64,000 bases of DNA from Trebouxia sp. TZW2008 (taxonomy: Eukaryota; Chlorophyta; Trebouxiophyceae; Trebouxiales; Trebouxiaceae): positions 1-64,000 of the forward strand of contig BDIU01000014.1 in the NCBI GenBank assembly GCA_002118135.1. Direction: 5' to 3'. Positions 1 through 11,800 of this stretch are shown here, piece by piece (positions within the stretch are counted from its first letter, which is position 1; every line of letters begins with the position of its first letter). Below the pieces are notes generated by a model. That model did no database searches. It was given only the letters and a program-made list of their open reading frames with translations, and had not been told where the DNA came from. A program made the position numbers and the translations under genes.

Positions 1-1020
1 AAGGTGTTTCAAAAATTGCCTATGCAGCTTTTCTGCGCTTTCAGCAGCTTTGGGGTCAACAGCCCATACCTTACAGGAATAAGCCAAAATAGGTAAAACC
101 AGCGTGTCAAACAGCTTGCAGACAGCTGCTGGACAAGCTGGGCTTCCCGAATAACCACGTGCCTCGTTCTACCACAGCATGATTTTTTTTTCTTCTTCCT
201 ATTTTCCCCTTCTTCTTCTTCTTTGTCAAGGGGAGTCAACGTTCAACGCAAGCTTGCTTGGCAATCGTGAAGCGCACGGGCTCCAACCTACAAGTGAGAA
301 ATCGCAGTTTGGGTTCAGTATGCAATTTACTTGTCAGTGAAAAGTTGAGCACTCTCCTGCTAGCTTGAGGGGCCGCATCGCCTGCCCAGGGTTGAGGGCA
401 GTTACCATACGCCCGTGAGCGTGATGCTAGATCCCAACGGCCGAAGTGATGGTATTAAGGCATCGCTATGCAACCATGGTCACCACAAAAGGACTGCCCG
501 AGGACGTCTCATCACCATCTACTTGTTTACCCCTTGCAGTTGCGCAACCACGTTCGCTGCAAAAGTAGTGCCCAAAGATGTCTCATCACCATCACCATGC
601 ATGCTAGCAAGATTCGAGCACCCTGCTAGGTGCTCATAAAAGCACTGTCATGCCATCAGAATCGGCCCTAAACTCACCCAATATCTCTGCACAAGTCTCA
701 TGCTACCTGGCGTCTGTCAATCTCTCCATTGCTCATAACTGTAATTTGCACTCATGGGAATGGCTGTCCTTAGGGACAACCCCCCCTCCCTGCCCCCCAG
801 CCCTGAGAGGAAGTCTAGCATATGGATTGGCTGCCCTCTGAATTGGCACCAAGAGGGGTAGGCTGTTCATTTCCTGTTCTATACTTATGGCAGAAGGCCT
901 GACTTGCTGTTCATGAAGACTGTCCCAGGCAGTTCAATCTTGGACATGAGGACATCTGGCTAGTCACAGCAGTGTCTAGCCAATCTACCATGACACAGTT
1001 ATGATGCATGGTTCAAACCA
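1..1020. other. Left flank without a recognisable gene
   Basis: No open frame here resembles a known family and none is long. A pyrimidine-rich TTC tract lies at about 181-229. Two short segments near 505-525 and 575-600 share the words gtctcatcaccatc. The missing 5' exons of the multicopper oxidase that follows could lie here or further left, but I could not find its first two copper motifs. Confidence 0.4.
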
Positions 1021-2156
1021 TTACTGCACACACTAACAAGCAGGAGTCTGTTCACAGATTCACACAGCAGCGCAATTGATTTTTCCAAGCACAGACACAA
1101 GCACAGAGACAAGTGGAATTGGTGCAGTCCTGGCTGATGCAGCGCCAACTAACTACACCTCCTTGCAGGTGACAACCATACTTGATTGCCTGCTTGCTTG
1201 CAGTTGTTTCCTTACTCTGCTGTCAAGCTGACAGGTATGATATGCTGTGCCAGATACATAGATACAATGTTGTGCCTGCATGCACATCCATACACTTTAA
1301 TGCTGACTAGTGAGTTGCCAAGCTTGTTAGCAGTCATGAATGCAGTTGATGTATCAGTTTATGTACTTGTTGCAAGCACAAGCCGTAGGTGCCTCGTGCA
1401 TCTCAAATCAAGCCTAGCTAAATTTTCCTGCAACAGTAGTCTGCTTTTAGGTCACATCACACATAAGTCATGACCAAGGTTCTGGTTCTGGAGGTGTGTG
1501 CTCAAAGGTGTGCTGCAATTCAGGTCCCTCACTTCAGTGATCGTACCATTGTTGAGCATGTGGGCAGCCTATCCTCAACCAGACCGGACAGTCAAAGTGG
1601 ACGCTGAACACCATTGCAATCAGGGTATGCTCTGCCTGTCTCTAAGTCAAACGCTGCTTGTGAGCTTAGTAAGGGTGCGTTTCATGTGACCCACACATCC
1701 CACAGTGTGACAGATCACATTCAGCATTCATTCCCTTGCAAAGTGCATTGAAGACTTTGGCATACATATACTAAACAAGCCCCTGCATATTTGCCTTGCA
1801 AATGAAGCAATTGATGCGCACAAGAGTAGATTGAATCAAACACAGATCACCTCATTTGGGTTGCAGTTGAAAGCGTAGCAGACAGTGGAGCTTGAGTGTC
1901 ATGCAGGAGACGCCATCTTGCGAGGCTGAGATGAGTCTAGTGCATGCCAACAGCAGTTACCTGCAGGCAGCAGCAGCTCTTGACGCGACGCCTGGATACA
2001 AACTGCCTCAGGTCAGCAAGCAGCTGTCGTCAAGGTTGCCTGCTGTGCCATTTGTTTATTTGGCTTTGCGCATGGTATCTGACATTTGCATTTGGTATCT
2101 GCATTCTGGCATTTGGCCAGGATGCAGATCCCAAATGTTGTTTGTATCTTCTCTTA

Positions 2157-2226
2157 TTACTCACTCGCTCACTCACTCGCTCGCTCACTCACTCACTCAC
2201 TCACCCACTCACCCATGCACCCACCC
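2157..2226. repeat. Imperfect (CTCA)n microsatellite
   Basis: About 70 bp of CTCA units with occasional CTCG and CCCA variants, inside an intron-like stretch of the multicopper oxidase locus. It is translatable in several frames as serine/threonine/histidine-rich peptide, which explains overlapping short ORFs there; these are not genes. Confidence 0.9.
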
Positions 2227-2860
2227 AACCACCATCGAATCCGTTTACATAATCACGCACTTTGCTAATGTGTCACACTCGGTTTAACCTAGGCGTGTGC
2301 ATGTATGTCTAAGCTGGTGACCTGCTAACAAAGCCACCAGACTGCATGTTTACATTGTGAGGGCAACCCAGCAGAGTTTGCAGCATGTAGTAATGCGTTC
2401 AATACAGCGCAACTGCCTGCCCTGCACCATGATGCGCAGCGCAGCTTTGACACTGTTGGCGCAAGCTGAAGTTTTCATTGCATGAGTGCTTGAATAGTGC
2501 TGTAATACAGCTGCCTAAGTTGATTGCTGAGCACCTGCCTATACCTCTCAATCTGTCATAGCACAAGTACTTGCTACACGCGGAAAATTGCCTGTCATTT
2601 GTATTGGTATCGCTCTAATCAGAAAGTGCTGTGCAGACTGTGAACAACAATATTGAGCCAGTCATATACATGGACAGCGGTGGGAGCTGCCTACAGCAGG
2701 ACATCACATCGTGCAATTGGTGTTGGGAGAAGTGGTTGACATTGTTGTGATCAATGAGCATGGAAATGCGTTCAATGGTGACTTGAGGTAACTCCGCATG
2801 TCAGCAACGTCTTCCAATTGGACACTTGCATTGCTCAATCTTCCAGTTGACCGTTCCAAG

Positions 2861-3340
2861 TTGACAGCCCACAAGCTACAACAGTACAGAGGAGCACCCA
2901 ATACACCTGCACGGACACCACTTCTGGGTGCTGGCCACAGGCAACGACACCTGCAACAGCTCCACAGCCTCATATGCTTGCCTGTTGTCAACCCAAACCT
3001 GCAAGCAGCTGGTGACTGTGTCTGCATCTGCAGTGTCCCAGTTGACAGCCGACAGGCAAACAACAGGACAGAAGAGCACCCAATGCACCTTCATGGGCTA
3101 CGCTTCTGGGTGCTGGCCAAGAGGCAACGACACCTACAATAGCTGCAAATTCTCAAAACACAGCATGTCAACAAAGGTCTGCAAGCAGCTGATGATTGGT
3201 GTGCATCTGCAATGTCCGAGTTGACAGCCCACAGGCAAACAACAGGACAGAGGAGCACCGAATGCACCTAAACGGGCACCACTTCTGGATGCTGGCCACA
3301 GGCAACGACACCTACAACAGCTTTTCTGCTTCCCAATACA
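2861..3340 (+). repeat. Tandem triplication of the HPxHLHG exon (181 and 179 bp units)
   Basis: Units begin at 2861, 3042 and 3221 with ttgacagcc. Each holds an acceptor-like caacag followed by the L3 copper-motif coding segment. Unit 1 reads EEHPIHLHGHHFWV (canonical), unit 2 EEHPMHLHGLRFWV, unit 3 EEHRMHLNGHHFWM. Only unit 3 runs into the downstream part of the exon. Unit lengths are not multiples of three, so read-through of all three shifts frame. Confidence 0.85.
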
Positions 3341-4607
3341 ACCTAGTGAACCCCATCTACCAGGACACGCACACACTCCCACAATATGGCTGGGCTGTCA
3401 TCCGCTTTGTGGTGAGCTATAAGCTTTGCTGAAGTGCTTGTCACAGCAACCAAGGTTGCAACTCGATCATCAGCAAGACAAACTCAGGTCCTTGCCTTGT
3501 CATGTCTAGATGTCAATGCAGTGATGCTACACTCCACAAGACTGATATTGTTTAGACTATCACTAATTGGCACAAGTGACAATACGGTGGCATTCAGTAA
3601 AGCTGCAAGCCACATTATGATTACACTGTAGGTGCAGATTCTGTTGCTATGCACTGTGCTAAACACTCCAAAGCTGCCATGTGATTCCATGTCAGTGCTT
3701 GCTCATTGGATCCAAACAACACTCCTGGGTGCCTCAATTGTGGTTCAGCTGTCTTCAACTTGCCAAATTGTTAGTCATCCTGAAGCACCTGATGAGCACT
3801 TTGCAAAAGCATTTTGAGGTTGCTCATGATGTCACTGTGACTGATCATCATGCAGTGAATGCACACTCTGTCGCTCAGGCAGGCGTCTTTTGAGATGTGA
3901 TGCAGTAGTATTGCATAACAGCCAATTTGCATTCTGTGGCTGCGCCAATGTGTTTGTGCGGCTGTGTACACCTCAACCACCTTGTCATATGCAACTACAA
4001 TGCTGCAATAATACACAGCCCACAACTTCCAAGGATGGTCTAGGAAGGGATCCATCTATCTATTGTATTGCTTTGTGACACTTTGCCATCAAGCAGGCCC
4101 ATTGTAAGCAATCATGCTCATTGCAAGAACACATAATTCATCTCTTTATCAGTCCACACTCTGCTGCAATGGCCACGTGGCACAAGTTTCTTCACATGAC
4201 AGCACTTTGGCATTCTTGTCATCATGTTGACATGTTGTCTGAAATGTTGTCTACAATTTTGGCAGGCTTGAGAAAGCCAACTGGGTTTGTAAGATTGTAA
4301 CCAGCTCTGTCTGTGGACACGCATTCATTCCAGTATTGCAAGCTCACTCAAGTTGAGATGGTGGTTGGGCATCAACAAGTGATTCAAGGACACAAATCAT
4401 GCTATGCATGCCAGATTCTGTCCAAGGGTTTCCCGACGTTACATTGCTGGAGTGCCCCTGCTCAAATATTGCCAGCCTGACTTGCTTGATATGAATGCTG
4501 GGCGTTTTCAAGTCTCTATACATGCACAGGACCGAATTGGTTGGAGACAGTCGATTGCTACAGTACATACCTGGCTGAGCCTGCTGAGCCTGCCTAGCAT
4601 ATATCTA

Positions 4608-4644
4608 GAATGAATGAATGAATGTATGAATGAATGAATGAATG
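4608..4644. repeat. (GAAT)n microsatellite before the last MCO exon
   Basis: About nine GAAT units, one altered to GTAT, ending some 15 bp before the acceptor at 4659. Its position in the branch-point and polypyrimidine region could affect splicing of the last exon. Confidence 0.9.
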
Positions 4645-4911
4645 GTACATGGCATGCAGGCTGACAACCCAGGGTTGTGGTTCTATCACCGCCACATACA
4701 GTGGCATCAACAGGAGGGTATGGGCCTAGTTTTTGTGGTAGCTGCAGACCAAATCAAGGCTCCGCCAGCTGACTTGCCAGCCTGTGCTGAGACCTGCAAC
4801 TATGACTTTGTGGGGTTCACCCCAGGCTGGGTATCTGAGCACTATGGGTCAACAGGCTATGACCTACCTGGCTCTTCTGCAGATGCGCCTCCAGCTGCAA
4901 CAGCTGGCTAA

Positions 4912-5829
4912 GCCTGTCCTATGTCATGTTTGGTAAGTCATTTGTCATTTGGGCATAAGGCGTTTGTGACAAAGCTCACATGTGACTAAGGTCACTTGGG
5001 CATGAGGCGTCTGTGACATAGCTCACCGCTTATCTGATGCATATGCTGCACAATTTTGCACAGATGTTAGCTTGCACAGGTGCTGATTCTGCTGCTGCGT
5101 ATGTTGTGCTTGCGAGAGGAAGTACTCTGGGCAGTTTCCAAACAGATTGAGGGGCAGTCCTAAAAGGAAGGCTGTGATTTACTAGACTAAATAGTTTTGC
5201 CTGGATTGCAGTTGTTAAGGTGGAATGAGCTCAGATGATGACGCAGACAGTATTGCGTCTGAGAGTTGCCTCACCTCAAACTGTCGCTTTTTGTACAATA
5301 ACCAGCGTTTGACAAGTGGCGAGATGGGAACTGGCCATGTTGTAGAAGATCCACTTGGTGTTGCTAAATTTGCACAGAAAATGACAGTGCCCGAGCTGAG
5401 GAGCCATAGCTTCACAGCTCGAGTACATGATCCTTTCAGTTTTCATAGTCAGGAAGCAATGTAGACTAGCGAGTATAAGAAGTAAGTAGCAATCGCCATC
5501 AGTACTGTCTGCAAAAAATTGTCCATGATGGATTGCGGTGTATGTACATTACATGTTGTACAATATACATCATGTCTGTAAATATGCTAGCACCTGACCC
5601 ACTGTTCAAAATTGTGCTCTTGTTGCTGGTGTTGGTTCAGACCAATCGTTTTGAACCAAGACTAATCTACAGACTGCAACAAGTCGAGTCGCTGACAACA
5701 CATTGCCACCACAAAATCTGTACCAAAACTTGACCACAAGGTAACTGTCAACTTTGGATCTAAAGGCACATCAAGCACAAGATACCATTACACATAGTTT
5801 CCAGCAAAGCAGTAATTAGTATAGCTGCC
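4912..5829. other. Convergent intergenic region, MCO and gene 2
   Basis: It contains two diverged copies of a roughly 32-bp element (about 4947-4978 and 4996-5027; shared words ttgggcat, aggcgt and tgtgaca, then agctcac). A 79-codon + strand ORF at 5225-5464 has an acidic, serine-rich start (MSSDDDADSIASES) and no recognised family. It could be a small gene, 3' UTR or chance. On the - strand, TGTAA at 5792-5788 lies about 38 nt after the stop of gene 2 and fits a chlorophyte polyadenylation signal. Confidence 0.5.
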
Positions 5830-8800
5830 CTAAAGCATTTCCCAGTCCTCGCCATTTGCACCCTCAACCTCCTGGCATTCATCATCTGTTGAGTCACCCT
5901 CAAATGAGTGAGCGCTGACCATGCATCCATCACTTTCACTGTCAAGTGATGACTCAGCATTGCTGTCACTTCGTGTCAAGCTTGCCCAGCGCTGCACTTC
6001 TTCGCTGCTCATGCCAGCCCCATCATCCGCAAAACAAATAGCAGGCTGCATGTTCATGTCATGAATAGTCATGCCTGACTCATCCCCAAACTCTAGCCCA
6101 ACATCCTCAAGTGAGATGCTGCTCTCACTCATGAGATCATCAAAAGCGCTGTAGTCAACAACAGAGAAGATCTTTCTGGGTCTAGGCTCTGCTGCAAAGA
6201 CGTCTTGGTCAAAGCTGTGGTCTGCCTCCGGTGCTGACAGGGCACTTCTACTGAGTTGCCGTTTTGGCTCAACATCATCATCTAGTCCACCTGTATGTGC
6301 GTCTGAAGCTGCTCGGCTCACCAGCTCAAACTCAGTCTGAGCATCTGAGCTGACCCTGCTCAGAGGCTGAGAGGTGCACTCAATGCCAATCTGTGCCAAC
6401 AATGACTCAACAGCAGCTTCCAAGGAAGAGTCTGCAGCTGAGACTGCAGCCGAACCAGGAGAAGAAGAAGCAGCTTGTGGAAGTACATCTTTGTTGTTCG
6501 GTAGTTTTGCATCTAACAGCGCTGTTGCTGATGAGGTGACCGGTGCAGATGCTGCTCTGATGGGAGCCAAGATCTGTGCCAGCTGGCAGGTCATGAACCC
6601 AGAGTCAGCAAGCCTGCACAAACATAGCATACAATTGTTGGGTGGTGAGCTCGGCCAAGATAAACCACACAGACTAGTAGCCAGCAACCCACCAATGTGT
6701 GGTGATACACAGCATCATCCTTGCAAGCTTGAATTGTGTGAGCTTTGCATAAATAAGGTAGTGTGACTTTACGCATGTACATGAAGCCAACATGCAATGT
6801 ATCCGGTGCTTCCTTCATCTCACAAAAGTGAGACTGTACGCCAAAATCTGTCAGGTGTATGACATTTTTTACGAAACAATGCAGACATGCTACCTGCCAT
6901 CGACCTGGTCAGCATTTGGCTCACGTATGACTCATGAGTAGTGTGCAAGCGACCAGACAATACAGTCTGGTGTGTGACCACCAGACAACACAGCAAGTAG
7001 CCTACCTGGATGTGAAGGCAGGCACGGGAGGCTCATGCAGCTCCAGTGAGCTGTCACTGAATGACAGCACATCCTGGACAAGGCCTGACACGGGTGTGGG
7101 GGTCAGCAGGTCCTGCACGCTCATCTTCACCCTCTCTGATACCTGATCCAGCAGGTCAGGTATTTGCCTGCATACACCGCACACAGCTCAGAGACGGTTT
7201 TCAAGCTTGCAGAATCCATGGACAAAGGTGTAGATTAGCCTTGTGGGTGTAATAGCACACCTGGCTTTGCATAAAAAGCTGAGGACTGAGGAAAGCCTGA
7301 TGCCAGTAGTTCCACAAATTGTGGCAAAAGATGATGGCAGGATTCAGCGGTGCTGTGCCGAACCCAGCAGCAGATACAGAGGCAAATAGGATGCATGCAT
7401 CATGCTGCTGGAGTTGGAGTAACACAGCCACCAAAGACACGTTGCTTTTACTGTTGGCAAGCACTGACAGGCACACAGTTGCTTTGGCATGGCAAGGATT
7501 CTTGGCAATCAGTTACAATCAAAGCTCACCTAGCTTTGGATGCTGGGGGGGTCTGCTTGGGGTGCACCCACTTGCCAGATCCTGCACTGTCCTGTTGAGC
7601 ATGACTCAGAGCACTGATGTCCTGAGTCATGTTCTGAACACCAGCAGCAGCAATGTCTGAGGTGCCTGACCAAGCAGCTGCTGTCTGGCTTCCTGTGGAG
7701 GCTGTCTTGGCTCTGGTCTTGGTGTACGATCCAACAACTGGATGCATCTCAGGGGGCAGAATGAAACCCTCTGGCAAGGGAGGGAGCGTAGGGTAATGGT
7801 CCAGAGGTGGAAGCTTGGTGGAAACCCTAGCCGCCACACGGCAGCTCTGTGGCAGAAGCAGTCCTGCCAACTCGTCCAGGGTTGCAGGCCTAGCAGCAGT
7901 CCGCCTGCTTTGCACGCTGTGCTCAGAAGGCGATTCGAACCCAGTCTGAGCGGCCTGCTCTGCCACAGACACATGACCACGCTGTGCTGTGCTATCTACA
8001 TTTAAATTCAAGCTGGAGAGCTGCCCATGCTGAGCTGTGCTGTCATCTTCAAGCTCAGCAGCAAAGCGTGCTTCTAGGCTAGACCTTGGGAAGCTTGGTG
8101 TTCTGTGCTGAGTCATGCTGCTGCTTCCATCCCAGGCACACGACTTTGGTCCCCCAACACTGACCACATCTCCAGCAGACAGGTCCATCACCTCAATCAT
8201 GGGTGTTGAATCTTCCGAGGCAGAGTCCTCAAAAGTGACAGGGAACGCATCGCTGGCACTGAACAGGTGGCCTTCCTTTGTAGGCTTGGGAGTTGACGCC
8301 TGCACAGACACATGCTGCTCAGGCAACTTGTTGACAAGGCTGAATGCTTGGGTGATGTGTCTTCTGAAGCAGGGTCCTCAAAGGTGATGGGGAACGTGTC
8401 ACTGACGATGAACAGGTTGCCTTCTACTGTAGGCTTAGGAGTCAAGGCCTGCGCAGGAACGCGGTGCCTCAGGTGACTGTATAACAAATGCAGTGACAAC
8501 ATTCCAAAAGCAGTACAGCAAGGATAGCCATTTCGAAATGTGTTGAACATAACAGCTTGTCATCACAATAGTGACTGATGCTGCAGTGTGTTGACAAGCC
8601 CTGAAAGTTGCCAGGCCTCATGTGAACCTCACACTGTTGATACTCATGACTTACAGAATCAGTTTTGTTTCACATGCCATTAAATTGATCAGCTGCATGC
8701 CGAGTCCAAGACTTTTGCTGAAAAGCCAATCTTTTCATTGCTGAGATTTCTCACTGGCAAAAAAGAGAAAATCTTTATGCCATAAGGCGTGTTTGAGAGG

Positions 8801-11800
8801 CCTTGGATAGACTGTGGCCTCCCGTTATGAAGGATTTAGGGTCATCAACCCTCACTGGCAAGGGGCAGCAACAGACAGAGCATGCCTTACCTCTTCCACA
8901 GGTTGGAAGGCTTCGACAGGAGTGTAGCTCACATCAGCCCTGCCTGTGGCTGGGGCCTTTGAGATGTGCATGATTGCAGGGGCAATGTCCTGCAGCCCCC
9001 AAGGGTTGTCATGGCTCACCCCTTTCAGCCTCCTAGGGTTGACAGGGGTCAAGTCCTGCAGCCCCCAGGGGTTGAAGGGGGGTAGGTTGGGCCTGGGCTT
9101 CAGAATGAGAGGGGTAGGTGGAAGCTGGTCAGAATCCTGCAGGCCCCAGAAGCTGGAGGAAGGTGAGGGGAATCTGGCCTTCTGGACCTTTGGGTCTGCA
9201 TGCAGCTCTTCAGATTCCTGCATGCGAATGAAAAGCTCCTACATCCATACATAGCTCCAAACAGACTGCAGCTGTGCTTGTGCTGACTCGTCAGCTTCTC
9301 GACACTAGACTTCACTTGCTTTGATCTTGTGTCAACTATTACATTGTCTGAAGCAAATGGATGCTTCAGCCATCAAAAGATATTACAGCACTGCACACAA
9401 GTCTGCAGAACTGCTGCCAAGGGCGCCAAAGCTCTGATGCACTTTGATTTGATAGCAAACCACGACTGGCAACATTCTAAACATGGTTTGCAAATGATAC
9501 AGGATTGGAGGTATGAAACTGACAAAACTGCTTTAAGCGGCTTGTCAAGTTTTGAATGTAAGGTTTATGCTGCCTCTCACCTCAAGAGCTCTCTTGCTGT
9601 CAGTCTGCTGTAGGTTCACATGCAGCTTGGCAGCAGGCTGGGACAGGTTCTGCCACACATCTTCATCATCTGCCACCTGAAAAGGGTTCAGGGAAGCTGT
9701 GCTAGGCCTGGGAGTTGAGGGTTGTACTTTTGCTGTGGATTGCTTGAAGGCAGCCTACACAGCAATCCAAATGGCATCAGCTTCTTGGAACAAAGAATCT
9801 CTGCTAGACCTTGGCCAGAAACAGCTTTCTGGCACCACTGGATGCAGAGATGCGAATGAGCCTATTGGAAATCAGAGCATGCAAAGAAGCCTCCACAATA
9901 AGCCAATGTATACAGAAGCGAGCACAAACACGACTGACATATGCTCAGCATAGAGTAGGCTGTATATGCACCATGGGGCCAGAGCTTCTTTATATACGAA
10001 GACAATTGGCATCCAGACATCACAGTGTGGCAGTGTATACTGGCAAAATGCATACATGCAAAGCGTGCAAGCAGAAAAGGCATGTCTCACCTCAAAGACA
10101 TCTCCATGGGCAGCGTATGACAGCCCTGCATGTTGCTTGAAGACAGGCAACCTCACAATCTGGTCTTCCAGCATCAGCCTGGGTTGCGTGAAGGCATTTA
10201 CACGCTGCTGGGGGCTAACTGTTGCAGCGCTTTCCCACTCGCCAAACTCTTCCCACCATGACTGATCAGCCACTGGCGCCAAATCAACCCTAGGGTTGCC
10301 CTCCTCACGCAATGGAGTGAAGAAGCTGAATGTTGACGGCTCCTCTGAGACTGAGGAAGCATCTGAGGCTGAAGAAGAAAACAAGGAGTCTGCAAGGGCA
10401 GGCTGGGACATGCCCTGTGCATGCAGGGCAGCTGCCTCAGCAAATTTGCTGGCTGCTGCAGTGACACCTTTGCCTTCAGACACCTGGCAGGGCAACATAC
10501 ACACACTGTCAGGTATTGCAGTGGGGGAAATCTGTTGTGACAAAAATGTTGCTACAGCTGCTGCTCTACACTATGTCAGTTTCATGAGCCTGTTACCGAT
10601 GACTCTGATGACGCTGCAGCAGGGTGGATGTACAAACAATGCACACTGCTTTCAAAACGTGCTGTACTTCTGCAAAGGTGCAGCCCCTCTATCAAAGAGG
10701 CAGCCAGCATGCCTGTCTCAGCACATGATGACTGTATGGTGGATTGCAGACATGTTAAACAGCATCAACAAGACCCTTAACTACCTTCTGATGATTGCAT
10801 ACTGCTCTGACCCTTGAGCAAAGGGGTGCAGACTGACCTTACCTTACCTTAAAATACGTTACCTTAAAGTACTGAATACCCTAAAATACCTCTGATATTC
10901 CTGTACACCATGCACAGCACAAGCTCAAGCAGAGCCTTACCTTCTGAGCATACTCAGCAACTACATCGCCAAAGTCCTCTGCATAGGTTTCAGTGCTGGC
11001 AAGGGCAGCAAGCCAGTCATTTGGCTCTGAGGGCAGGGACTGTGTACGAGACAAGTCACCAGTGCTGTCAAGCGCGCTTCTGCTGTTGTTGTTGTGAGGG
11101 GTCTGGCATGCGCGAGACTTGCCAGAGTTGCTGCCAGCTTGCACTGCGGCATCTTCCATGAGCCCTGTGACACCAATAGCCACCTATGTCTCCCTTGAAC
11201 TGTGAAGCATTGAAGACATACCAACAAGCACAAAGGCACTCAGAAGTCAAAGACAGACAAACAGTTTAACGCAGCAAGCAGGACATTTTCCTCGCCAGAC
11301 GTGCTCTGAACAGCTTGACAATTAACAACGCACTTGAAGGCAGGATGTGCATCCAGACACTCAAACAATTTGGTGGGGCAATCAGGCTTTGCAGTGACCA
11401 ATGGTGGCCTGAAAAGCTGTGAACGCTTGCTGTCACTTTTGCTCCCAGCGCTGTGACTTCCGCATATGCAGCACAAAGATACAGCCAGAAGGCATGCTGC
11501 ATGACCTTAAGTTAGAGTTGCAAATCTACCTTTGCATGGCACTCCACCAAACCAGTGCCCAAGTGCCAGGGTCAAATTGGTAATCTCGGCTTGCAGCTGG
11601 GACTTTTCCTTGTTCCATGCGCTCTGCAGATTGACAATTGCAATGTTTGTCTCTGGTCGTATTGCCTGATAAAGTGACCAGCAATTGGGCTGATGACATC
11701 TTCAAACAGTTTCAGCTGCTGTTGCACAGCAAGTCTGAGTAAGCAAACAGAGACATACTTCAGCTTGAAAGCTTTGCTTGGCCCATGAGTGCTGATGCCT

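Larger units (their letters stand above)
1027..4911 (+). pseudogene. Multicopper oxidase (laccase/ascorbate oxidase type), probably decayed
   Basis: Intact members oxidise phenols, ascorbate or metals with O2 using one type-1 copper and a trinuclear centre. Recognisable pieces: end of domain 2 (exon ending 1168, TSGIGAVLADAAP), domain 3 at about 1524-1624 (YPQPDRTVKVD) and 1882-2011 (AAALDATPGYKLPQ), 2700-2787 (LGEVVDIVVIN), the HPxHLHG exon, best used as 3246-3411, and the last exon 4660-4911, ending in TAA. The last three pieces join in frame. The HCHIxWH motif reads HRHIQWH (CGC at 4690-4692), so the type-1 copper cysteine is lost. I found neither HWHG nor WYHSH. The junctions 1624 to 1882 and 2011 to 2700 could not be closed in frame with GT-AG sites. 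A lineage-specific but still expressed protein is the alternative. The 5' end is unknown. Confidence 0.65.

Noticed and set aside
9..239. Lysine/glutamate-rich 76-codon - strand ORF at the left edge
   Set aside because: It is driven by the TTC tract; no homology or splice evidence.
2157..2268. Serine/threonine/histidine-rich ORFs over the CTCA microsatellite
   Set aside because: They are simple-sequence translations in three frames with no context as genes.
5830..6687. Reading the last exon of gene 2 as a separate 285-residue intronless gene
   Set aside because: A good acceptor at 6614 in phase with the upstream exon, and loss of acidic composition before it, make it the last exon of a longer gene.
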